Assembly: GCA_964506005.1 (NCBI GenBank)
Contig: CAZDLX010000217.1
Coordinates: 1 to 5,616, forward strand
Reading direction: 5' to 3'
Length of the DNA stretch: 5,616 nucleotides
Source of the DNA: UBA3940 sp964506005
GTDB lineage: Bacteria > Chloroflexota > Anaerolineae > Aggregatilineales > UBA3940
Shown here: positions 1 through 5,457 of the stretch, one piece after another
How positions within the stretch are numbered: the stretch's first letter is position 1
Layout: each line of letters starts with the position of its first letter
Program-made: the position numbers and the translations under genes
Notes under the pieces: generated by a model
Databases searched by the model: none
Seen by the model: only the letters and a program-made list of their open reading frames with translations
Told to the model about the DNA's origin: nothing

Positions 1-87
1 GTCGCCGTGCTGGGTCTTGAAGATGGCCCTGTATTTCTTCTCGGGGTCAATCACCATCTCGGGTGGGCTGCTGTACTGCTTCTCCAT
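1..87 (-). CDS. Cyclophilin-type peptidyl-prolyl cis-trans isomerase, N-terminal fragment
   Basis: The gene runs off the left edge, so only the first 29 codons are present. The ATG is at 87-85. An AAGGAG ribosome binding site (complement of 96-101) sits 8 nt upstream and fixes the start. The peptide begins MEKQYSSPPEMVIDPEKKY and continues into AIFKTQHGD. That end matches the first beta strand of cyclophilins, in which a strand of the type 'a-x-f-x-T-x-x-G-D' opens the barrel and is normally followed by 'f-x-i-e-L-f'. No signal peptide is visible, so a cytoplasmic protein-folding role is likely. The short polar N-terminus before the barrel resembles cyclophilins I recall from Chloroflexota, but this is from memory. 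The active-site residues lie outside the window, so activity cannot be judged. It is divergent from psuK. Confidence 0.8.
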   Translation of the reverse strand, partial: MEKQYSSPPEMVIDPEKKYRAIFKTQHGD

Positions 88-140
88 CTGTTGGTCTCCT
101 TACAGATTGTTGCCGGTAAAGCTATTACACTGCGGTACTG

Positions 141-170
141 ATCATAGCGCGGGATGCAGACGCATGCAGA
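141..170 (-). promoter_or_regulatory. Weak candidate promoter for the cyclophilin gene
   Basis: On the minus strand a TATGAT -10 hexamer (complement of 141-146; 5 of 6 matches to TATAAT) lies about 54 nt upstream of the cyclophilin start. With an 18-nt spacer the -35 would be TCTGCA (165-170), only 3 of 6 matches. The -10 is reasonable and the -35 is poor, so the call is tentative. The -35 area lies inside the 10-bp direct repeat at 154-171, which might be a regulator site. Confidence 0.28.
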
Positions 171-171
171 C
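154..171. repeat. Short tandem direct repeat ATGCAGAC, 10-bp period
   Basis: ATGCAGAC occurs at 154-161 and again at 164-171, separated by GC. The repeat spacing is one helical turn, which would place two identical half-sites on the same face of DNA. It lies between the divergent cyclophilin and psuK genes and overlaps the candidate -35 of the leftward promoter. A role as a protein binding site is inference, and a chance repeat of this length cannot be excluded. Confidence 0.45.
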
Positions 172-204
172 CAGTGAAGCGCGGTTCTTGCCCACATCAA
201 GTCA

Positions 205-233
205 TTGATTGAACCGGGGGCGTGTGTTACGCT
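205..233 (+). promoter_or_regulatory. Candidate psuKG promoter (extended -10)
   Basis: TTGATT (205-210; 4 of 6 matches to TTGACA) is followed by a 17-nt spacer and TACGCT (228-233; 3 of 6 matches). TGT lies directly before the -10 (225-227), giving an extended -10 form that can compensate for a weak hexamer. The predicted start near 240 would give a leader of about 65 nt to the psuK GTG. It is the best rightward candidate in the divergent region, but it is weak. Confidence 0.35.
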
Positions 234-291
234 TATGCAAATCCCCGCCACTGTGGCCAGGCATTGATCAGGCAGCCGTGCGACCGCACGC

Positions 292-297
292 AGGAGG
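292..297 (+). promoter_or_regulatory. Ribosome binding site that sets the psuK GTG start
   Basis: AGGAGG lies 7 nt upstream of GTG at 305. The open frame extends back to a TTG at 209 without an adequate ribosome binding site, and the extra 32 residues look unlike any PfkB-family N-terminus. The GTG at 305 is therefore the likely start. A small inverted repeat, CGTGCG-AC-CGCACG (277-290), ends one base before this site. Confidence 0.85.
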
Positions 298-304
298 AGA
301 CCTC

Positions 305-1243
305 GTGGACGAGCAGTGTCATCATGTCCTGGTGATAGGCGCCGCCAACCTCGACGTGAAAGGCCGCCCCGAGAGCGCGCTGATCCGCGGCAGCTCGGCG
401 CCCGGCATCATCCGCAGCAGCCTCGGCGGCGTCGCGCGCAACATCGCGGAGAACCTTGTCCGGCTGGACGTGCCCACCGTGCTCATTACGGCCGTAGGCG
501 ACGACCAGACCGGCGAGCGCCTGCTCGGGCGGGCAGCCGGGCGCGGCATCGACATCAGCGAGGTGCTGATCGTCGAGGGGCGGCGCACCGGCTCTTACAT
601 GGCGCTGCTCACGGCGGAAGGCACGCGGGACGTAGCGCTCCACGATATGGGCATCATCGAGGAGATCACACCGGCGTACCTCGACGAGCGCCGCCCGCTG
701 TTCGAAGACGCCTGCCTCGTGGTGATCGACGCCAACCTCACCCCACCAACCATCGCGAAGGTCGTCGAGCTGTGCGACGAGTACGGCGTGCCGCTGTGTG
801 CCGACCCCACCTCGACGCTGCTGGCCGGGCGGCTGCGACCGCACCTCGCCCATCTCTACATGGCCTCGCCCGACGTACAGGAGGCAAGCGCCCTGTGCGG
901 CATGGACTTCGACCCCAACGACCGCGATGCGGCGCTGGAAGCCGCCGCCCGGCTCGTCTCAATGGGCGTGGACCTCGCGGTGATTACGATGGGCGAGTTC
1001 GGCGCCATCTACGCTGACGGCGACACGAGCGGGCACGTCCCCGCAATCATAACGGAGGTCGTGGACCCGACCGGCGCGGGCGATGCGCTGACCGCCGCGA
1101 TCATCTTCGGGCTGCTGGAGGAGATTCCACTCGACGAGTGCGTGCGGCTGGGCGTGACGGCGGCCTCGCTGACGCTCCGCAGCCGCGACTCCGTCCGCCC
1201 CGATCTAAGCGTCGATCTGCTGTACGACGAGCTCGCCACGTAA
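305..1243 (+). CDS. psuK: Pseudouridine kinase, PfkB/ribokinase family
   Basis: The predicted enzyme phosphorylates pseudouridine at the 5' position with ATP, giving pseudouridine 5'-phosphate for the PsuG enzyme encoded next. The protein is 312 aa from GTG 305, close to the roughly 313 aa of E. coli PsuK (YeiC). Sequence signs of a PfkB kinase are an N-terminal strand and substrate loop with N15 and D17, the first family signature as GGVARNIAENL at residues 41-51, and the second signature DPTGAGDA at 254-261, with D260 as the expected catalytic base and the GAG turn forming the anion hole. It has no signal peptide or membrane segment, so it should be cytosolic. PfkB family members are hard to tell apart by sequence alone. 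The pseudouridine assignment rests mainly on psuG starting 24 nt downstream in the same direction. Without that neighbour it could be any ribokinase-like sugar or nucleoside kinase. No frameshift or missing catalytic residue is seen. Confidence 0.9.
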   Translation: MDEQCHHVLVIGAANLDVKGRPESALIRGSSAPGIIRSSLGGVARNIAENLVRLDVPTVLITAVGDDQTGERLLGRAAGRGIDISEVLIVEGRRTGSYMALLTAEGTRDVALHDMGIIEEITPAYLDERRPLFEDACLVVIDANLTPPTIAKVVELCDEYGVPLCADPTSTLLAGRLRPHLAHLYMASPDVQEASALCGMDFDPNDRDAALEAAARLVSMGVDLAVITMGEFGAIYADGDTSGHVPAIITEVVDPTGAGDALTAAIIFGLLEEIPLDECVRLGVTAASLTLRSRDSVRPDLSVDLLYDELAT

Positions 1244-1267
1244 CCACACCCGGGGAGGTGCTCTGCC

Positions 1268-2194
1268 ATGCCCATCAGCGATTACCTGACCATTGCGCCA
1301 ACCGTGCAGGACGCGCTCGACGCGGGCCGCCCGGTCGTCGCGCTCGAATCGACTGTCATTTCACATGGCCTTCCCCGCCCCCAGAACCTTGAGACCGCCC
1401 GGCGCTGCGAGTGGGTGATCCGCGAGGAGGGCGCTGTCCCGGCGACCATCGGCATTATCGGCGGGCGGATCGTCGTCGGGCTGAACGACGACCAGCTCCG
1501 CACGCTGGCCTTCGAGGATGGCGTGCGCAAGGTTTCAAGGCGCGATTACCCCATTGCCGTCGCTCGGGGCGAGCACGGCGCGACGACCGTCGGCGGCACG
1601 ATGATGGCCGCCTACCTCGCGGGCATCCGGGTATTCGCGACCGGCGGCATCGGCGGGGTGCACCGTGGAGACGCGGGCGACGTCTCCGCCGATCTGCCCG
1701 AGCTTGCGATGACCTCTGTTGCGGTGGTGTGCGCCGGGGCCAAGTCGATCCTCGACCTGCCGCGCACGCTCGAGTATCTCGAAACGGCGGGCGTGCCCGT
1801 GCTCGGCTACGGGACGGACACTTTCCCGGCGTTCTACGCGACGAGCAGCGGCCTGCCCGTTGATGCGCGGGTGGACTCGCCCGACGAAGCTGCGGCGATC
1901 ATCTACGCCAAGTGGGACATGGGCCTGGAGGGCGGGATGCTCGTGACGGTACCGCCGCCCGCCGACCTCGCCCTGCCCTCCGACCAGATGGACGCCGCGG
2001 TGCGCGAAGCCCTGGTCGAAGCGGAATCGGAGGGCGTAACGGGCAGGGCGCTGACCCCGTACCTGCTCGACCGGGTGAGCGCGCTCACCGCCGGGCGCAG
2101 CCTCGCCGTGAACATCGCCCTGCTCGAGCAGAACGCGCGGGTCGCGGCGCGCATCGCCGCCGCGCTTGAGCAGCGCATCGCCGCTAACTCCTGA
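1268..2194 (+). CDS. psuG: Pseudouridine-5'-phosphate glycosidase
   Basis: This enzyme cleaves the C-C glycosidic bond of pseudouridine 5'-phosphate reversibly to uracil and ribose 5-phosphate, using a Mn2+ ion and a Schiff-base lysine. The protein is 308 aa (E. coli PsuG about 312). Family hallmarks run the full length: ALESTVISHGLP (residues 25-36) with E27 as the likely acid/base, K88 in VRKVSRRD, GATTVGGTM (104-112), ATGGIGGVHRG (124-134) with H132, SADL with D142 as the expected metal ligand, CAGAKSILDL (155-164) with K159 as the probable ring-opening lysine, and N282 in VNIALLEQNA. These positions track E. coli E31, K93, H137, D149, K166 and N289 with small constant offsets, as I recall those residues. 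The loop between H132 and D142 is two residues shorter than in E. coli. A GGAGGTG ribosome binding site (1254-1260) is 7 nt before the ATG. The gap to psuK is 24 nt, so the two form an operon. No dedicated pseudouridine transporter gene is present in the window. Confidence 0.97.
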   Translation: MPISDYLTIAPTVQDALDAGRPVVALESTVISHGLPRPQNLETARRCEWVIREEGAVPATIGIIGGRIVVGLNDDQLRTLAFEDGVRKVSRRDYPIAVARGEHGATTVGGTMMAAYLAGIRVFATGGIGGVHRGDAGDVSADLPELAMTSVAVVCAGAKSILDLPRTLEYLETAGVPVLGYGTDTFPAFYATSSGLPVDARVDSPDEAAAIIYAKWDMGLEGGMLVTVPPPADLALPSDQMDAAVREALVEAESEGVTGRALTPYLLDRVSALTAGRSLAVNIALLEQNARVAARIAAALEQRIAANS

Positions 2195-2216
2195 CGCATC
2201 ACCGCCGCGAGAATCG

Positions 2217-2248
2217 AGCAGGGGCAAGGCTCGGGCCTTGCCCCTGCT
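2217..2248. terminator. Perfect 14-bp hairpin between convergent genes, probable shared terminator
   Basis: AGCAGGGGCAAGGC (2217-2230) pairs perfectly with GCCTTGCCCCTGCT (2235-2248) around a TCGG tetraloop. It starts 22 nt after the psuG stop and lies 34 nt beyond the stop of the convergent prenyltransferase gene, so it could end both transcripts. The T run is short on the plus strand (TTT at 2248-2250, then GTCTGT) and absent on the minus strand. Termination is therefore likelier for psuKG; for the other gene it may act mainly as a 3'-end stabiliser. Confidence 0.75.
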
Positions 2249-2282
2249 TTGTCTGTGCTCTCTGTGAAATCTGTGGACTGTA

Positions 2283-3335
2283 CTAAAACAGGTCGATGGT
2301 CAGCGGGAAGATCGCGTGCATGATCAGCCCGAGGATGAACGTGCCGCCTGCCAGCCGCGTGAAGCGGAACGCCAGCGACACAAACCACAGCGGCCAGACG
2401 GTGTAGCCCGCCGGAGGCTCGTCCGGCCTGGGCTTCGAGTACGCTGCCAGCGTCTCAACCAGCATAGGCACGGACAGCAGCACCAGCAGCAGCCACACAC
2501 TCAGGTCGCCGGCGAGCACCAGCACAAACACGACGACGTAGAACAGCACAAACAGCGCCTGGTTCAGACGCTTGGCCGCCTTCTCGCCGATGATCACCGG
2601 CAGCGTGTGGATGCGCTCGGCGCGGTCCTGCGGGATCTTGTCGATGTGCTTGCCGATGAGCACCGTCGTCACCAGCAGGGCGTACGGGATCGTTGCCAGC
2701 AGCGCCCAGCCCGGCAGCTCGCCCGCGGCGGCGTAGTACGTGCCGCCGGTCATCAGCGGCCCCCAGACCAGAAACACGCCGAGCTCGCCCAGGCCAATAC
2801 GCTTCAGGCGGACGGGTGGCGCGGTGTAGAACACGCTGATGAACAGCCCCGCCAGCGCAAAGCCGACGATCAGCGGGCCGCGCACCGCCGTCAGGTAGAG
2901 CATGATGCCGAGATCGAGCAGGTTTAGCAGCACGATGGCGGCGATCATCTCCCGCTTGCTCGTCAGGCCGGAGAGCAGCGGGTGCGGCGCGTACTGCGCC
3001 CGCACGTAACCCGCCGTCGAGTCCAGCCCAACCGCCAGGTCGAAGTAATCGTTGACGAGGTTGTTGGCCGCGTGGGCCGCCGTCAGCCCGACGACCGCCA
3101 GAATGAACGTCAGCCAGTTGAAGCCCGGCGCGCCGATGGCCAGCAGCCCGCCGATGATGCCCGCCGTGAGCGTCATCGAGAAGACGCAGGCGCGGGTCAT
3201 CACCAGCCACTTGGAGACGGCGTCGTAGGCGCGCTCTGCCGGCAGGTTGCAGCCGAGCACCGCCGCCTTCCAGTTCTCCCACAATTCGGGGAGCGTGCGG
3301 CGCTCCCTCTGCACCTGGGTGCCTGTCGATTGCAT
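2283..3335 (-). CDS. UbiA-superfamily membrane prenyltransferase, MenA-like
   Basis: This is an integral membrane enzyme predicted to join a polyprenyl chain to an aromatic or quinone-type acceptor; 1,4-dihydroxy-2-naphthoate in menaquinone synthesis is the likeliest. The protein is 350 aa with a cytosolic N-terminal stretch of about 45 residues followed by eight or nine hydrophobic segments. The first Asp-rich motif reads NNLVNDYFDLAVGLD (91-105), with N92, D96 and D99 as the Mg-diphosphate site. The second reads GKHIDKIPQD (228-237) followed by THR-LEU-PRO-VAL at 244-247, the usual place of the second motif, but the canonical Asn before the Asp is replaced. The ATG at 3335 has a GAGGGG ribosome binding site 5 nt upstream (complement of 3341-3346). 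It is convergent with psuG and separated from the CYTH gene by 160 bp. No men or ubi genes are visible, so the acceptor cannot be fixed; chlorophyll, heme or other UbiA branches are alternatives. Confidence 0.85.
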   Translation of the reverse strand: MQSTGTQVQRERRTLPELWENWKAAVLGCNLPAERAYDAVSKWLVMTRACVFSMTLTAGIIGGLLAIGAPGFNWLTFILAVVGLTAAHAANNLVNDYFDLAVGLDSTAGYVRAQYAPHPLLSGLTSKREMIAAIVLLNLLDLGIMLYLTAVRGPLIVGFALAGLFISVFYTAPPVRLKRIGLGELGVFLVWGPLMTGGTYYAAAGELPGWALLATIPYALLVTTVLIGKHIDKIPQDRAERIHTLPVIIGEKAAKRLNQALFVLFYVVVFVLVLAGDLSVWLLLVLLSVPMLVETLAAYSKPRPDEPPAGYTVWPLWFVSLAFRFTRLAGGTFILGLIMHAIFPLTIDLF

Positions 3336-3400
3336 CTGTTCCCCTCACGTTAGAATGATGCTTTTACAAGTTTTAGAGTGGATTGAATACACCGACCCTG

Positions 3401-3429
3401 AGTATACGCCGTCAGCGGCTGTAATTCGA
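3401..3429 (-). promoter_or_regulatory. Candidate promoter for the prenyltransferase gene
   Basis: On the minus strand TATACT (complement of 3401-3406; 5 of 6 matches) is preceded at 17 nt by TCGAAT (3424-3429; 3 of 6 matches). Transcription would start near 3394, about 58 nt before the ATG. The surrounding 3350-3445 is visibly AT-richer than its neighbours, as expected for a promoter. The whole 160-bp gap (3336-3495) shows no gene and no convincing terminator for the upstream CYTH gene, so some read-through into this gene is possible. Confidence 0.4.
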
Positions 3430-3495
3430 GTAAACAGACACGATTTATCGGCGGGGCCATGACGCCGGGCGGTAGGCCGGGTAGGCGAGTTTACG

Positions 3496-4113
3496 TCACG
3501 GGTTGGGAGGTAGATAGGCCTCAAATGTGACTTCGATGCCCTGAAACGCCTCGAACGTCAGGTCCATCGCGTCGAGGTTCAGGTTCCGGCGGATATTCTC
3601 GAAGATCTCGGCGTAGCTGTACGGCAGGCCGTCCTCCAGACTCAAGCCGACCGCCGCGATCAGGTCCCGGATATCATCCTCACCGCCTTCGATCTCCAGG
3701 AACCAGCCGTAGGGCATCTCGTCCAGCACTGCTTCAGCCCGCCGCCAGGTGAAGACTTCGCGGCGTTTCTCGTAGCGCCAGTAGGGCCGGTAGCCCAGCA
3801 CTTCGAGGATGGCCGACATCGCTTCGGCGTCGGCAATCGTCAGCTCGATCTCGCGCCGGGAGAGGATAGCTGAGTCGGCGTCCTCGGGTCGGGTCTTCAC
3901 CGTCAGCGTGTAGAAGAGATCGCCGCCGCCCTCCGTCCGGCGCAGTCGCAGGATCATACCCTGCCGGGTGAGCGTGCGGCGTGCGTCGTCGAAGCGGATG
4001 TTAAGCTCGTCGTACCTGCCCTGCGAAATCGCGCCGGCCTGGATAAGTGCTTCGCGAACCGCGACAGCATCCTCAAGTGGCAGCTTAATCTCGGTTTCCA
4101 GGCGGTCCGGCAT
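3496..4113 (-). CDS. CYTH-domain protein (class IV adenylate cyclase / triphosphatase family)
   Basis: CYTH enzymes form a beta tunnel that binds triphosphate groups and metal; members are adenylate cyclases, thiamine triphosphatases or inorganic tripolyphosphatases. The protein is 205 aa. The N-terminal ExExK hallmark is ETEIKL (E6, E8, K10). Further tunnel residues expected of the fold are R56 and R58 in LRLRR, K73 and R75 in VKTR, R87 with E88 and E90, R113 with K116 and R118 in RYEKRREVF, and the late acidic strand FLEIEG (138-143) with E140 and E142. A C-terminal tail of about 35 residues follows. The ATG at 4113 has AGGAG (complement of 4120-4124) 6 nt upstream. It lies 42 nt downstream of maf in the same direction and is probably the last gene of slyD-maf-CYTH. 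Cytosolic. The substrate cannot be told from sequence; most single-domain bacterial CYTH proteins are better explained as tripolyphosphatases than cyclases, which is inference here. Confidence 0.88.
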   Translation of the reverse strand: MPDRLETEIKLPLEDAVAVREALIQAGAISQGRYDELNIRFDDARRTLTRQGMILRLRRTEGGGDLFYTLTVKTRPEDADSAILSRREIELTIADAEAMSAILEVLGYRPYWRYEKRREVFTWRRAEAVLDEMPYGWFLEIEGGEDDIRDLIAAVGLSLEDGLPYSYAEIFENIRRNLNLDAMDLTFEAFQGIEVTFEAYLPPNP

Positions 4114-4155
4114 GTCGCTCTCCTGATTGGTCGGCGCATCTTTTTCACGGGCACT

Positions 4156-4830
4156 TCACACCCGGCGGTCGGGCGGCTCATCTCGACTGGCGAGCACGTC
4201 GTCGAAGATGGGGCACACGTAGCCCAGCGCTTCCGCGCACGCCCCGGCAACGTCCACCGGCGGCTCGACGCCGAAGCTCCGCAGCATCCGGGTGACGTGG
4301 CACAGCGGCAGGCCCATCACATTCGAGTAGCAGTGCTCGAAGTTCTCGACGGGATGGAAGGCTTCATTCTGGATGCCGTACGCCCCCGCCTTGTCGAACG
4401 GGTCACCGCTAGCAATGTAGGCCTCGATCTCCTCGTCGGTGTACCGGCGCATCGGCACCGGGCTGGTGACCAGCCCGGTGAGCCGCCGCCCGCTCGACGT
4501 GTCGAGCAGCGTCACGCCCGTCATGACGTGGTGTGTGCGACCGCGCAGGCGGCGCAGCGTAACACGGGCCTCGGTGGCATCGGCGGGTTTGCCGAGCACG
4601 TCTTCCCCATCCACGACGATGGTATCAGCGGCCAGCACCAGAGCGGGCTCATCGAGCAAGGATGCCGCCGCCTCGGCCTTCTGCTGGCTGAGGCGGCGGG
4701 CATAGGTCTCTGGTGTCTCGCCCGGCTGCTGGGTTTCATCCATCTCGGGGGTGACGACCCGGAACTGGAGGCCCGTCAGCGAGAGTAGATCGTGCCGGCG
4801 CGGGGAGCGAGAGGCGAGAACGAGGTCCAC
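4156..4830 (-). CDS. maf: Maf-family nucleotide pyrophosphatase (dTTP/UTP type)
   Basis: Maf proteins hydrolyse nucleoside triphosphates to the monophosphate and diphosphate and are linked to house-cleaning of nucleotide pools and to division arrest. The protein is 224 aa. Motifs seen are LASRSPRRHDLL (5-16) with S7, R11 and R12, K51, AADTIVVD (67-74) with catalytic D69, GKP with K81, and DKAGAYGIQ (146-154) with Q154, followed by YSNVMGLPL (168-176). The residue set and the KAGAYGIQ block place it with the YhdE (dTTP/UTP) group rather than the YceF (m7GTP) group. It is longer than E. coli YhdE (about 197 aa) owing to a tail after residue 188 that contains C198 and C206 in CAEALGYVCPIF. The start is GTG at 4830, only 6 nt after the slyD stop. 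No ribosome binding site is visible, so translation is probably coupled to slyD. Confidence 0.93.
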   Translation of the reverse strand: MDLVLASRSPRRHDLLSLTGLQFRVVTPEMDETQQPGETPETYARRLSQQKAEAAASLLDEPALVLAADTIVVDGEDVLGKPADATEARVTLRRLRGRTHHVMTGVTLLDTSSGRRLTGLVTSPVPMRRYTDEEIEAYIASGDPFDKAGAYGIQNEAFHPVENFEHCYSNVMGLPLCHVTRMLRSFGVEPPVDVAGACAEALGYVCPIFDDVLASRDEPPDRRV

Positions 4831-4836
4831 GCGGCG

Positions 4837-5328
4837 TTAGTGCTCGTGTTCGTGCCCGTCGTGCACGTGGCCGTGATCCAGCTCTTCCTCGGTCGGCTCC
4901 CGGAGGTTGGTAATCCGCACCTGGAAGCGGAGCGTCTTGCCTGCCATCGGATGGTTGAAGTCCAGCGTTACAGTTTCGTCGGTGACCTGCTGCACCTGAG
5001 CGACGTAGACGTTGCCGTCTTCATCCTGCACCTCAAGCACCATGCCCTCCTCCGGCGTGAAGTCGAGCGGGAGGTCTGTGAGGCTCACTTCTTCGACGTT
5101 CTCGGGGTCACGGGGGCCATAAGCCTCATCCGGCGTGACGGTGATGTCCTTCTCATCGCCAACCCGGAGGCCATGCAGCGCGCGTTCCAAGCCGGGGATA
5201 ATGTTGTCATACCCGTGCAGGTAGACGAGCGGGTCGTCTTCCTCCGACTCTTCAACCAGCTCCCCATCCGACCACAGCTTGTACTGTAGTTCGACAACAA
5301 CGTCGTCCTGGACTATCTCCGGGGGCAT
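4837..5328 (-). CDS. slyD: SlyD-type FKBP peptidyl-prolyl isomerase and chaperone
   Basis: This is a cytosolic prolyl isomerase with chaperone activity. In E. coli SlyD the His-rich tail also binds nickel and supplies hydrogenase maturation. The protein is 163 aa. FKBP halves lie at about 8-72 (YKLWSDGELVEES, then YLHGYDNIIPGLERALHGL) and 122-142 (LDFNHPMAGKTLRF), interrupted by the insert-in-flap chaperone domain at about 74-121. The C-terminus reads REPTEEELDHGHVHDGHEHEH, close to E. coli up to the HGHVH, with six histidines but no cysteines. The tail is much shorter than in E. coli, so metal binding is likely but of lower capacity. The ATG at 5328 has AGGAG (complement of 5337-5341) 8 nt upstream. 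It is the first gene of a probable slyD-maf-CYTH unit, and no hydrogenase genes are in view. Confidence 0.95.
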   Translation of the reverse strand: MPPEIVQDDVVVELQYKLWSDGELVEESEEDDPLVYLHGYDNIIPGLERALHGLRVGDEKDITVTPDEAYGPRDPENVEEVSLTDLPLDFTPEEGMVLEVQDEDGNVYVAQVQQVTDETVTLDFNHPMAGKTLRFQVRITNLREPTEEELDHGHVHDGHEHEH

Positions 5329-5361
5329 GTGACACTCTCCTACTGAGTTTTTGTGAAATCC

Positions 5362-5389
5362 TTGACAGGTCCGTTCGATGCGGTATACT
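5362..5389 (+). promoter_or_regulatory. Near-consensus sigma-70 promoter P1, reading rightward
   Basis: A perfect TTGACA (5362-5367) and TATACT (5384-5389; 5 of 6 matches) are separated by 16 nt. It is the strongest promoter in the window. It points away from slyD, toward a unit beyond the right edge. The start would be near 5396. Such strength is typical of rRNA, tRNA or ribosomal-protein units, but the product is not in view. Confidence 0.75.
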
Positions 5390-5410
5390 TCCGACCTGCA
5401 CCTTCCCTTT

Positions 5411-5440
5411 AGTATATCGCCAATGCGCTCTGCATGTCTT
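5411..5440 (-). promoter_or_regulatory. Candidate slyD-maf-CYTH promoter, reading leftward
   Basis: On the minus strand AAGACA (complement of 5435-5440; 4 of 6 matches) is followed after 18 nt by TATACT (complement of 5411-5416; 5 of 6 matches). The start near 5404 would leave a leader of about 75 nt before the slyD ATG. It faces P1: each polymerase would cross the other promoter, so mutual interference is possible. Confidence 0.5.
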
Positions 5441-5457
5441 CAGCAAGAGTGCCAGAT

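Noticed and set aside
17..208. Plus-strand small open frame over the left edge
   Set aside because: It is antisense to the cyclophilin start and crosses the promoter region; no ribosome binding site.
209..304. Upstream extension of psuK from a TTG start
   Set aside because: The added 32 residues are unlike kinase N-termini, and the AGGAGG site clearly serves the GTG at 305.
233..853. Long minus-strand open frame opposite psuK (about 206 codons)
   Set aside because: It lies wholly within or antisense to the clear kinase gene, has a biased composition with no recognisable domain, and is expected from GC-rich codon structure.
316..1017. Long plus-strand open frame within psuK, Arg-rich
   Set aside because: Out-of-frame shadow of psuK; the Arg-heavy composition is typical of a shifted reading of GC-rich codons.
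1535..2227. Minus-strand open frame of about 230 codons opposite psuG
   Set aside because: Antisense to an unmistakable PsuG, no motif, no good ribosome binding site.
2316..2927. Plus-strand open frame opposite the prenyltransferase gene, rich in Gln, His and Arg
   Set aside because: Composition reflects the complement of hydrophobic codons; no domain and no start signal.
2455..3348. Second minus-strand frame of about 297 codons overlapping the prenyltransferase gene
   Set aside because: Its translation is Arg/Ala/Gly-rich without membrane segments, while the other frame gives a full UbiA protein.
3440..3495. Terminator after the CYTH gene in the GC-rich stretch
   Set aside because: There are imperfect direct repeats (CGGGCGGTAGGC and CGGGTAGGC) but no convincing stem followed by a T run on the minus strand.
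5252..5446. Minus-strand small open frame upstream of slyD
   Set aside because: It overlaps slyD out of frame and covers the promoter region; no family features.
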